A stretch of 64,000 nt of DNA from Metopolophium dirhodum. Its lineage: Eukaryota; Arthropoda; Insecta; Hemiptera; Aphididae. The position numbers and the translations under genes were made by a program. A model generated the notes under the pieces. That model was given only the letters and a program-made list of their open reading frames with translations, searched no databases and had not been told where the DNA came from. The stretch covers positions 12,992,134-13,056,133 of the forward strand of contig NC_083564.1 of assembly GCF_019925205.1 (NCBI RefSeq). Reading direction: 5' to 3'. Positions 49,163 to 61,840 of the stretch are shown here, piece by piece (positions within the stretch are counted from its first letter, which is position 1; each line of letters starts with the position of its first letter).

Positions 49163-51083
49163 TCGAAATTAGTTTTTTACTGACTGCCCATCTCAGAAAC
49201 TACTGGATCGATTTCAATAAAAGTTATATCAATAGATTTTTTGAGACTAGGATGGTGTTATAAGCTCCTTTTTTCCGCTATAGGTTTCTATAGGATGGCT
49301 CACATATGAATTTCGTTTTTGAATTAGATGAGAACCGTATTTCACTCAAACCGGTCATATGGCAGAAAAGTAAAAGATACCAAGAAAATGTCGAAAATCG
49401 GAAATCCCAATCGTCAGAAAGAACCGAGGTCCCATCAGTACCGTTCTCTTGTCAGAGAGAATATTATATATTGTGCATAATGAATATTGTAGTATTCGTA
49501 AAATATATATTTTTTGCTTATTAAATATATGGCGACATTTCTAATTAGTAATTATTATATAGCGATATCAAACCGAACGTGCGGTAAAGAGATTATATTA
49601 TGCGCACCTACGCATGTAGCCGTGTAGACTGAGAGATACCAGCTATATATACCTATTCGAGAGTCAGAAATCGTCGTTTAGTCGCAAAACGCAGTTAAAC
49701 GTTATTTATGATTATGGCACGAGTAATATTATACTACGCGTATTTGAATATAATATATACACGCGTTTAATAGTGTGAACACGATTGTATTGTGTTTCAA
49801 AACAAACGATAATAAAATCACGACATTGACAACGGCGGCAACTGCAGCAACAGAGCCGTAAAGGTACATAAATCCGCAGGTATTGTACTCTGATTTTAGT
49901 AAACCTAATAATTTACAATATTATGTTTTATGCTCAGTTAGGCAAGATTTTCTAAAACAAAAGCGTCATTAATCAATTATCATTAATGTACTAATATACA
50001 ATTCACACCCTCCACACGAAAAGTCATGAGAACATATTTTTTACTTATATAATATTATTAGAACTTGTAATTTGTAATTTATATTGGTTATAATTTTTAA
50101 CCTACCCCTCCCCCGACATTTTTTTTCTGTTTATGTAATTATGTGAGTACGTGAGTGCTTGTTTTTGAGCATATAATATTTATTATTACAACGTAATTAA
50201 AACTATTTATCCAGGTACCAATACATTAATTTGTTAGTAGAAAAATCATTTATGCGTATATATTTGTACATTCGACTGAAGTATCTATAGACTATACGCT
50301 TAGTATAATATGGTAGTTTTAAACGTCATTTGATAGGTGTAAAAAACAAATAAAAAAACTCTTAAATAATACTAATGAAATAAAATATCGGGTTTTATCG
50401 ATTATATAACTAGCCTCCGGCGGTAATAGCAAACTTAAGGAACTGTTTTTTTTTTTTTTATAGGTACATTATATTATTTCATCTATTAAGGTCATTCAAC
50501 AATATAATAATTACGAGTATATTTTTCATTATAATTATGTATATATAGAGGAACGAAGATATATATTTTTTCATAGGAAAATCTGTGACTGTATAAGGAT
50601 TAAGGACAATATTATACTATTTACAAAGAGAAGAGCACAGGTATACTTACTTGGTCTAACTATATAATATTTTACTGTAGTACCAACGTTCATATCTCTA
50701 CCCGGCAGCGTTTCATGTTTATTTTATGGCAAATAATAATACATTAGTCGTCCGCGGTTACATATTATGTAGGTACGCATAAGCACAACACACACATATA
50801 GGTACCAGTTAACTATCTCCATATAGGTATATGGTTATACGTGTCCGCGATGGTTTTCTTTTTAAAAAAAATACAGTAATAAGACGAAAAAAATATTACA
50901 TAGGTGGTTGGCACGAGTCGTCAAACCCTCACATTTACCGCAGTATAATAACAATATAGCTTTTACATATTATGCGGCCAAAGGTCACGCGAGACCGTAA
51001 CATTAAAATAATAAACATATACGATTATCATTTAAACAGACGACGCCCCCCAAAAAAATCTCGATTCTCGGCGATATCTCGTA
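49163..51083. other. No gene seen
   Basis: AT-rich. The plus ORF at 49,306-49,524 has no recognisable domain. A small CA/GC-richer patch lies at 49,815-49,865. Confidence 0.4.
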
Positions 51084-51112
51084 CAATAATAATAATAATA
51101 ATAATAATAATA
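51084..51112. repeat. (AAT)n microsatellite
   Basis: About nine AAT units. Confidence 0.9.
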
Positions 51113-52111
51113 TTATGTTTAGGGCTAAGACATTCGTATGCTGGCTGCATACAAATTGCGTGCCAAAAGTCAAATTTGGTTCGAATTGAGAGTTTTTATT
51201 CAATGCAACCGAATCTCATGATGTTTGGATATTATACTGTACAACACAATATTGTAAGATTCCCCTACTCAGTCCTTCAGACTAGGGAGTTAGTTAACTA
51301 AATATAGCTGGTGCGGTTAAAAATCGTACACACCGTTATATTATATATTCTATATTAATATATAATGATAGTAATGATAGTAAGTACATAGTACAAATAT
51401 GCATGCTAATTTATCAACGAATAATATCCATGTTATTCGGTTATTTTCACATTTATTAACTAACCATTATAATATGTATCTTATGAAATTGTCTTTGTTA
51501 TTGCTACTATTCTCGTCTATTTAAAAAAATAATATATGACAATACGTTTTAAAAAATGATATCAAGATATACGATACAGTAAATTAATTAAAAACTGTGA
51601 TATTATCTTATAGAGGATTATCAATTTTATGCACTAATAAGGTGTTGAATTACATGCATTTATGCGCTTAAAACAGACAAAATATGCACTAAAAACAGGT
51701 GAAATAAACACTAATAAAATTAAAAGTTATACACTGAGAAAAATGTTTACAAACAATTAACAAATCCTCCATACATATTTATAGACTATATTTCTAAGAC
51801 TGTCGCTTGTAGGGTGGCCAAATATAATATACAGAAATACGGGAATAATAATGTTATATAATTTTCTTACCAAAATTTAAAATGTTTTATTTTTAATAAA
51901 ATAACCTATCACCCTGATGATATTTTAACTATCTTTAAACAATATAACTCTGGGTTTAACTGATTTCTAGTGTTGGGAGGGGTAAAAGTATCGTGGTCCC
52001 CCTTCAAATACCTCCCCTCTAATACTATGGGGCGATTACATCCCTATACTCCCCCACTAAATATCACCTGTGATAGTAGTTATAGTGTCGATACGTCGAG
52101 TGTAGATACTT

Positions 52112-52200
52112 TGTCATTGAGTAGGCCACTGTAATGGATGGGTTGAATTTGAATTCAATGATAAATCATCGTGTATAATATAAAAACAATTTTTGTGTAC
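52112..52200 (-). repeat. Short diverged fragment of the unclassified repeat family
   Basis: GTCATTGAGTAGGCCACTGTAATGG, GGGTTGAATTTGAATTCAAT and GTGTATAATATAAAAACAATTTTTG follow the same order as GTGGGTCACTGTAATAAATGG, GTTAAATTTGAATTCAAT and TTGTATAAGAAAAACGATTCT at 14,172-14,258. Confidence 0.5.
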
Positions 52201-55200
52201 TTACATTGTTTAAGTTAAACAAAAAATACATAATGTAACCTTACATTTTACACATAATATAGTATATGATTTATACACAAAGCTCTACCGATGTTCTTTA
52301 TCCATGAGTGCCGAATACTTGAAATTAATTATAATCTATAATATTATTTCAATATAAGGCAGCGGTCATGTTGATGTTATAAGCAGTGAATGTTTGTATT
52401 GTTACCTTTATGTCAAAACTCTAACTCGGTGAGTATGTATACAGTTCAACTGTTGAGTGTAGACAAGAGTTTATTGTTGTCTTACCAATCAGATTAGATC
52501 AATATATAGTACATATAATATATATTATACAATTTGATCTCTTCTCCTTAGTCATTGGATTTAATTTTACACAGTACGTGCCTCATTATCGAAATCACAA
52601 TAGTTTATACTATTAGGTGTCCGCGCGTGATTCGCGTGCAAAACGTGAGTGCCGCGTCATATTATTCCATGAGAAATAAACGAGCCACGTAAAAGTGTTT
52701 TCCTTACATCCGCAGTAGTCCAAAAATCTTATTTCCTGACAATTTAAAAACTATTATTTATGGCTAAATGACATAAAAATGAAAATACAAAATGTTTTGA
52801 TAATGAATGTAATTGTTATTTTTATAATGCAATTTTAAAGTACTTACTTTTAGTACAATAATAAATTTATGTTAGCATTTTTAGTGCAAAGAACAGTCCT
52901 TAATTGTATAGTATATATGTATACTGTATAGGTACCTATATATACTACATCGTAGCTATATGTGTGTCAGTTGGGGGGAGAAAAGCAGGGTGTGCATTTG
53001 CACCTATTTTTTTAAAACGAATTTTTTGTCCTGCCAAAGGTAAAACGAAAGCGTTGATATTATGTATATTAAACGTGCAGATATTGAGTCAGTATTTCGT
53101 GTTTCGATTTTTGCATATTTTTACTTTTCAGATACATTTTTGCCGTAGCCCAAAAATGTACCAACTACTAAGTGAGAATTGATGACAATACCTAATATAA
53201 TATTATATTATAAAGAATAAATAAAATAATAAAAACATCATGTTTAAATGATTCAGTGTTCAATGTTATCGATAGTACAAATTACAACCACCTGACTTGA
53301 GCTAAATCGTTAAATCGTGATAATAAGATATCTCACAAATCGATAATATCTCAACAAAATGTGAAAAGAAAGTCTAAAATTGCATTCCTAATTGTTTATA
53401 TTTCATATCTTATGGCCTGCTTATATTACATGCGCCTATAATATATTAGATATATACTATGTGTGTATATACAACTATTTACCTACAGCTATAACCTATA
53501 TCTATTAATGACTAGTAATGATTTTAAAACCGCCTGAAAACATTTGGGCACCAACTACTGAAAATCTAAAATGACGCCCCCGAACTACCTACTTCTGTTA
53601 CATTGGGTATCTATAATTTGGGTGTTGGCCGATTACGTCAGTATGCGGATTGTGTAGGTACAAGCACATAGGACGGACAGCGTGACGCGGCGGTCGCTTG
53701 AAAAAGTTGCTACACAAAATATTATGTATATTATATTATTAATATTATTATTTGCAGGTGACTAGAGTCGTACAATTGTAACGAGTAGCTCATTAAAATA
53801 TGTGTTACGAAACACAATATTATAATAATAATCAAAATAATTATATTGTTATATTATTATTATAGTGGATGTGAGAAACCTCGAGAGCGCGAAACGCAAT
53901 AGTAAAATGCTTTAATAATATATAATATATAAATATTATACAAACATTTTTTTTATTATTATTAAGAACGTACAATAGGTACTATAAAAATATTTTACTA
54001 TACCACATGAAATGCCTATAGGTATTAATAGTTATAATTAATAATGCCATTTTATTATATATGGCTATATAGTATCCCTGCGTAAGAGCTTAACACTACG
54101 AAACCGGAGCAGCTCAATTATAATTATTATAAGAAAAATTGCCATTTGTCCATTTAAACGTGTTTAACAACCCGACTTTATATAAAACTATTGACCTCAG
54201 ACCCGGTTGATCTCATTTCAGAAAAGCAATCATTATATCCACCTTGATAGTTGATTTGTTGTAAATATCAGTAATGAAATAATGATACAAAAATAATGTT
54301 TAAAAAAAATGCATTATTATACCGAACATAATTCAATATTAATCATACCGGATAACCAGTTTTTTACGAGTCGTGCAAATAATGTGTATATAATAATACA
54401 TCAATACATATTTAATACTAAATAAAATATAGTTTATATTGATCAATCGTTACCTTTACACATATGGCGACGTATAATAAAACATATACCAATACGCTGA
54501 ACCATAAATCGCGACAGACGAACGCGCTGAGCTTCGATATATTATGTACACATCGATGTTGTAGCTATATTTATTTCCATCTCATTTCTTAAAATCATTT
54601 TTTAAGCCCCTTCAACCGATAGAATTTTTTTAATGATATAATATTATTAGACCATATTGGTACTAAGTACTATATTTTGACGTCAACCGTATATAGTTTA
54701 TACTATTATTTTATGTGTACTGTACAGACGTAGGTTCTCAACATATTTATTTCTACGTACCACTTACACAGTTTGAAAAAGTTCTAGTACTACTTGACCA
54801 AAAAACATTTTTTTTTATTATCGAAAATGTATACGTTATTTTACATGTATAACATAATCTATTAGAAACTACAAAACTGTGAAAAAATAAGCATTAATGT
54901 ACACAAATAAAATGAATTAGGCATATACAATTATTATTTTTTGTATTATTATTTATTAGTATCAAAAAACCCATGACAATTCATTCCATTTTTTTTTTTA
55001 TAAATGGAGATTTTCTTCGCGTACCACCTATGAGCTTTCCTCTTATCGCTATTGGTACGCGTACCACAAGTTTAGCGACGCTAGTATAGACTATAGGTAT
55101 AAGTACCTACACGTGCTCAATCCAAATTAAATGTCGTACCTATTGCTTCCGCGAAATGCATTGAATAATATTATGTACCTTGAACCGAAGATCAATTATG

Positions 55201-56697
55201 AATAAATACCAATAAATATAAAGCAGTCAAACTGGAAATTCGCCATATAAACGCCTACTATCGTTGTAGATAATATTTATAGGTAGGTACCGTTTATCTA
55301 GCTCAATCGTTGAACGGAATTATTTTTTTTTTCAAACGTCATCTGAATTGTCACTCACAGTCGCGATTTGTCTGTTGATATATGCAGTCAATATTATTAT
55401 GATTGACAGTTCTAGTGGTTGATCCAGCCAAGGGGTTCATTGGGGTCATGACCCCCTTCCCGCCACCATACAAATCGAATGCTTTAGAAAACCTGACACA
55501 TGACACAGAGCATGTCTTTTTTTCAATTTGATTATTGATATACCATTAATAATATTGAAGCTATATAGTTTCGGTCACGACTAACCAACGGCACCAGTCA
55601 GCCAAAAACCAGAGAAAACAATTAAAAAATGGCCTCCATATTGGATAAATAGTTGATCATCTTTAAACATGACCATTTCCAATAAATTATAAACTTTATT
55701 AGGGTGATTACTTATACTTTTTCAAAATATTTTTTGATTCCGTTTTTCTGTGAATGTTAAATTAATGTTCAACAATATACAATAGGTGTTGGAAAAAACA
55801 ATGGTAAGTAAATAAGTACCATTATTGTTTATAACCTACTATACTAATAACTAATAGCGCTGTCAAGATTAAATATATAACTTCAACCAATCATATATAT
55901 GTATAACAATTTACTAAAACCAAAGATTGATTCGTTGGCCAATAAACATTTCATAAACAAATTTTTAAAAATTTTCAAAAGTACAAAATACAATTTTTAT
56001 GGTTTGGATCCTTTATTAATATAATAAATCTAGGACTGTAAAGTTGATGCATTAAAAACCCTTAACAATTCACCTAAAATCCCGAAATATTCACTAAAAA
56101 CCCTTTATATGCATCACAATCTCAAAAAATCCAGTGTAAAATGTACTTTAGGTATATAATATATGACTCATAATTCAAAAATATGAAAATATCTCAAGTG
56201 TAAAATATTTTAAATTAAAGATATTATTAATTGTGTACAATAACTCTATGTAAAATATTTATAAGACGAAAATGAAAATAATAGCTCATCAAATGTGTGT
56301 AAAAAGTGTTGAATGTTGAAAATTATTAATAATATCATTGAATATTTTTTTTAAAAATGCAAAAAATTTAAATATAAAAGTTTCAAAATTGAATTCATTA
56401 GTACATCATTCAAGCTTTGTGTTAAGAAAGACATTTAAGTCTAAGTGTAAGAAATACACTTTAAGCTAAAAATAATGTATTTTTCTACAAATTCACAGCC
56501 CTGATTATTATAATGTATAATATTCAATTTATTTAAATGATTATAATGTATTGACTAATGATTGAATGATTGTCTTGTTTTTTTCTTTTAAATTAACTAT
56601 TTAAGCAACAATCCGTTATTTTTAAATAACTTGCAAAAAAAAGCTATGCATGGCAACCAAATCCAACCAACATTTTTATTTGACTCTTGGGTGCACT
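52201..56697. other. No gene seen
   Basis: AT-rich. The plus ORF at 52,904-53,182 is unrecognised and has microsatellite-like start sequence. GGGGTCATGACCCCC near 55,442 is a small palindrome typical of C/G-rich repeat ends. A GC-richer patch lies at 53,635-53,715. Confidence 0.4.
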
Positions 56698-56810
56698 GTA
56701 GTCAGGCCCGTCGTTAGATATTTTCCGCCCAAAAGCGAAAATTTTTATGCTGCTCTTCTTTACCGATATTTACACGACTTGCTTGTGCGCTAGCGACGGG
56801 CCTGACTACA
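56698..56810. mobile_element. hAT-like MITE (about 103-113 bp)
   Basis: TGTAGTCAGGCCCGTCGTTAG at the left (56,698-56,718) is repeated in inverse as CTAGCGACGGGCCTGACTACA at the right (56,790-56,810), with one mismatch. CAGGCCCG-type ends are characteristic of hAT elements, which would put the element proper at 56,703-56,805. The core is AT-rich with no ORF. Flanking 8-mers are inverted rather than direct copies, so no target duplication is shown. Confidence 0.7.
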
Positions 56811-58296
56811 GGCCTGACAAGTAGTATACCAATGCCGTTGTATACTTGTATAGATGATTCGACCGAAAAAAAGTTAGAGTCGCATGAACATAGTTTGGGG
56901 AAACGGGCTATCTTTTTTCATGGTCGTGCTGCAAGTACTGAAAGTTGGGTATAAGTCTATAAGAGAGAGTATACCTACTTAATATCCCAAAGTTAAACCA
57001 CGAAATCCTTCAGTACTTATAAGTCATATGCTCAAAATTATCTCCTCTACTCTCTCAAGACTGCGCAGTGACTGTATGTGACTCTATAGTGATTCTATAT
57101 CACGCGGTATATATGTCTTAAATTACGGAGCGTAGTTATTTTAAGCAACTAATGACTACATAATAAAATGCTGCGAGTTGGTGCACTGTATAATATTAAA
57201 TATTGCGCAGGTTGTCTTCATACGCTCTATTAGGTTGAAAATAATACGTTGTTTCAGAAAATAATGAATTAAATAGTATATTGGTGGTATGTGATTTTTG
57301 TGACTATCAGCATACATTGCAACCGCGACGTTGCGATCTTTGTGCGAGCAAGGACACACTCCAGAAAGCGGGAAGTTTACCTACCTATGCATTAATATTA
57401 TTATTTTATTGCTATTTGTATTCGTAATGTTGTGCAGTGCGGAAACAAATGTGTATAATTTCCGATATAATATACCTATATTATATAGCGCCAGAAGGGC
57501 CGTGAATTAATATTGGGTTTCAGTGTGGATTAATTTCGTGCCGACAGTTGGATAATATTATACAGCATAGGTAAATTATAATATATTATTATATTACTAT
57601 AACCCTCCTGTTGATGATATTGTAGATACTTCTTAAAAGTTCATTGAACATACTACTGGCCCACCGGAGTATAATATAATAAAATAAAACGTTTTTATTT
57701 CTTTTAAAAATAATTAGGTGTATTTGAAAAACATTAATCTTCCTCAAGACAAAAGTATGATTATTAAAACGTAATTCTATATATTTGCCACATAATGCTA
57801 TTGCTGTACGTGGCTGTGTATAGGGACTATTCGAATCACAATGGTATAATACATATATAAGTATAAAACCGTATAAGGCATTAAACACAATACAACCTCA
57901 TTGTAATATACTATTAAAGTGTTTGATATTATGTTCATCGATACGATTTGTTTTCCCCAATTAATATAAATATATAATTTAGAAACTTAATGGAATACGT
58001 TTATATCAAAAAGTCGAGTATAGTTCTCAGACGGTTTAAGACTGTCTTCGAAACGCAAGTAGACCAATTACACATTTTATACATTCTTTATACTAATAAA
58101 AAAAATACCTTATTCATTACTGCCATCTAATAAAAACGTAATTGCATCATATTATACACATATCTACTTAGCTCAACAGAATATAATGTTTATACCTATA
58201 TATAAATGCAATTTTATGCAGGAAGTTGTTTCGAAATAGTTTTATTGGATTGGTCATTGGTATATTATTATTATTATTATACATATTAATTACTTA

Positions 58297-58298
<2 letters not shown>
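56811..58298. other. No gene seen
   Basis: AT-rich. Minus ORFs at 57,156-57,359 and 57,589-57,888 show no family features. Confidence 0.4.

Positions 58299-58329
<31 letters not shown>
58299..58329. repeat. (TA)n microsatellite
   Basis: About fifteen TA units. Confidence 0.9.
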
Positions 58330-58331
<2 letters not shown>

Positions 58332-61300
58332 CAATTACATCTATAACTATCTATAAGAAACTATTAAGGTTAATATTATATTAATTTTCTTATTTGATTG
58401 GATTGTTTACACTTTTACACATTTTGCTTCTTTGAAAGACTGCAACGTTTATTTATTTGTTTCTCTACCATGTATGTATAATTGTATAATAGTCAGTAGC
58501 TAGATAGTCGGTAAAATATAATATTATGTGGCTGCCTATATAATACGTTAGAATAAATTTAGATTATCGCTTTATGATCTATTTCATCTGGTTTATTTTA
58601 ATTATGCTTAATGGATTGGCCATAAAAAAGTAGGGTTCTTTGTCATGCAAAATGAAAGTCATAACTCGTAAGTCATAAAAAATTAACACACGAGCATTGA
58701 AAAATATTTCAACCTATATATAGATGGTAATTAATATCTATAACAATAAAATCGAACTTTGCGTTGTAATTATTTTTACTTGGATTTGTATATTATAATA
58801 TTTTTATAGTGCGATAATACGACTGCAGAATTTTACCACAGAATAATTGTTATAAATAATAATTAATAATAATAAAGTACACTATTCAAAATTACAGCTA
58901 ACTGGGGTACATATCTACGTACTTTTATATAGGTTAAAAAATGGATAGTTATCTGAAAGCATATCGGATATTATTCTTATCTATAATATACCTATACAAT
59001 ACCGGTTGTTGTGAACAATGGGGTCTCGAGTATATCAGAACTTAATAATTACGGTGATCTGAATTGATTGTGGAGATCGTTAAAAAACAAATCTCGAGTC
59101 CATTATACGAGCTGGATAAAAAAAACCGTAATGCCCAGTTGTAATATTATGGAGGTATAGTGAGACCGCCGTAGCGGCAGCGTTAATACAATACGCGTGT
59201 GTATATAATATATTCTATATATTATGTTTGTTATATATTATGAATTATGTATATAGTAATATAATTGTTTCAACAGTTGGCCTGCGAGGCATATGTGGTT
59301 CAGCCCAAAAGGTTAAGGCTTTAATGGACCGCCGCGTGTGTACGCAAAAAGTATTTACTAATGACCAACAGGCTACATTTGTGACGCGTTTGTGATCGAA
59401 AAAAAAGAAATGAATACGTTATAGTACATTTATATAAAGGTAAGAACTAGGTATAATATACAAGTACCTATTATATATTTGTACTCACTGAGTACTACTC
59501 AGGTACCTACCTATAACGCGCACGTTCGACTAAAAACCACAGCAGTCACCTATGACCTATCTCAGTTTCTCCAACCTTACAGGAGATTAAAAAATCAATT
59601 TCCGTGCATGCAACTACAGTTGATATTGTTACTTATGCCTAATTCAAAAAAAAATTTACAAAAATTGAAAAATATAAGGTGTGTGCAGATGTTGTCTCTT
59701 AAGCCATGATATATCGTACTAAAATACTAGGGATAGTAGTCAGGCTGAAATCAATATAAAGATGCCTAGGTACAACTGTACAAGTGTACAACGTGTTGCT
59801 GATATTTGGATACCCAACTGATATATAAATATATAAATCATACGCAGTCATGGATGTGCACTTATATATTTATACTTTATGTACCTATACTTTTTATATT
59901 ATACGAATAATATTCACTTATTTATTCACTTTGATAATATATAACCTCAGATCATATATATTATGATATAAGTAATATAACTATATAAGTAAGTAGTAAC
60001 CAATAACCATTGCACCACATGGTGTGATTTTCCATTAACGGCCGCGGACGAACATCGTGGTTCAACGATCGACATCGACTGCATATTTTTATACACATAG
60101 TGATACATATATTATACAATATACACATACACCTACATTTATATATTGATGGGATTCACTAAAAATATATATTTACCTATTATATCAAATAATTTATGAT
60201 TACTGATTAGTTGTGTAGTACTGTAGTGAGCCGCGGTATATTATGTTAATGCATACCACCTATCTAGTACCTATAATATAGTATAATATATATAATATAT
60301 TATATTATATGCTTATAAATATGACTGTGAACTTAACGTTTTTGCATATCGGTGAAAATTGTTCTGAATTTAAGATAAGCGAGACGAACAAATAATTCAA
60401 GACAATACCATTTTAAATAGGAAATTTAATTTTGCATATTTTAGTCGTTATTAAGTGCATATAAAATATAAATACATAATATTATATTATATACTGTTTA
60501 TTTTACATATTTAAATAAAAAGTTATAGAGTGAGTCTTATACCAATAGGCAATATGTATCGCCTATACCCTACCAGTAAGGCTTACCTTATTAATATTAT
60601 TGTAAGAAAGTTTATTTTGCATTTATGTTTTTCTAAATTCTATCTATTAATTTTTTATCATAATAGGTACTATAGTTGCAATACTTATACAGTTGTATTA
60701 TACATTTTTAATATTTTACGTACTTATATATAATATTTATTAGTCGGTACCTTACTTTTTGCACAGATAGTATAATCATCTCATAATCCTTATGATAAAT
60801 ATAATTTATTGATTTTATTTACTAGAATTTGGGGTTTTCGAATATTTTAGACTTTAGTTTTTTTTATATAGATGTAAGCAAAAATATTTAGGCACGATCA
60901 AAATGCTAAAAAATCTTCTATAAGATTTCTGATAATTTGTACTTATACAGGCGATTTAATAACATCAAAAATACATAAGAACAGTTTATTTTTATAGGCA
61001 TTAAATTTAAAGTAGATATTTTGGATAAAACCCTTCAAAATCATAAACATATTTTGAAAATTATTTTGTAATTCAAAATTACAAATGTATGAAGTTTTAA
61101 ATTTGAATAACTGAAGCTTAAAATATTAGTTAGAGGAACAATGTTCCTCATAATTTGTTCTCAGAGAAACATAAAATCTTATTTATTAATAAATATTATG
61201 CACAATTGTTTTCATAGACATTTCAAATTTTCAAGTTGAAATTTGTACGAAATAAGATATTTAAAAATAACGATTTTTGCAATTTAAAAAATATTTGGAG

Positions 61301-61737
61301 GAATTTAAAATTGTTCGTTACTTTCTAATCTATATTATTAGTTATTAATAACTTATTATACACGGTTTAATTTCCAAAATATTTAGATTAATTTTAATCT
61401 GTTTATACCAAGGACCTGTTCACATCGTCATCGTCATACGGTTGGTACATATCGGTATATCGACTTACAATAATTTAATGAAAAAATAGCGATGCTTTTA
61501 CAGTGGCTTGTGTGACTGCAGTCGTGTACTTGTGTCCTACATAAATCGTAATGGACAGCGACGATGTTTCAGTAGGTAGGTAAATATGATTTGTAAATTT
61601 GTAATACACGGAGGAATGCGGTTGTTTCGCCAATAATGATAATAATATAAAATCTCCGTTAATGTTATTCATTTTTGTAATAAATTAAACGGACCCTAGG
61701 AAGACCCGGTCAGGCACATATAATATGTAATATTATT
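58330..61737. other. No gene seen
   Basis: AT-rich with scattered GC-richer islands (59,160-59,190; 59,280-59,345). Minus ORF 61,475-61,672 and the plus ORFs are unrecognised. Confidence 0.4.
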
Positions 61738-61840
61738 ATGCGTAGGTATACGCAGTACGCACTAACGGAGTACGGCCTGCACGAATCGTCGACGACCTCC
61801 CGGCAGCCAGACTTTAACCTGCGGGTCAAAAGGTGTCGTA
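61738..61840 (+). other. Isolated GC-rich, coding-like patch
   Basis: About 100 bp of balanced composition in a very AT-rich region. The plus frame reads MRRYTQYALTEYGLHESSTT then SRQPDFNLRVKR. No protein family is recognised. Splice-like sites flank it on both strands (GTAG|GTATACG on plus, CCCGCAG|GTTAAAG on minus) but none gives a secure exon. It could be an exon of a gene with most of its body outside the window. Confidence 0.2.

Noticed and set aside
49730..49868. Minus-strand frame starting MYLYGSVAAVAAVVNVV, considered as a Duox signal-peptide exon
   Set aside because: It has no phase-1 donor to join the exon at 40,640, and the following residues stay hydrophobic without a cleavage-like site.
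50972..51301. 109-codon plus ORF
   Set aside because: It includes an (AAT)n microsatellite translated as poly-isoleucine and has no domain.
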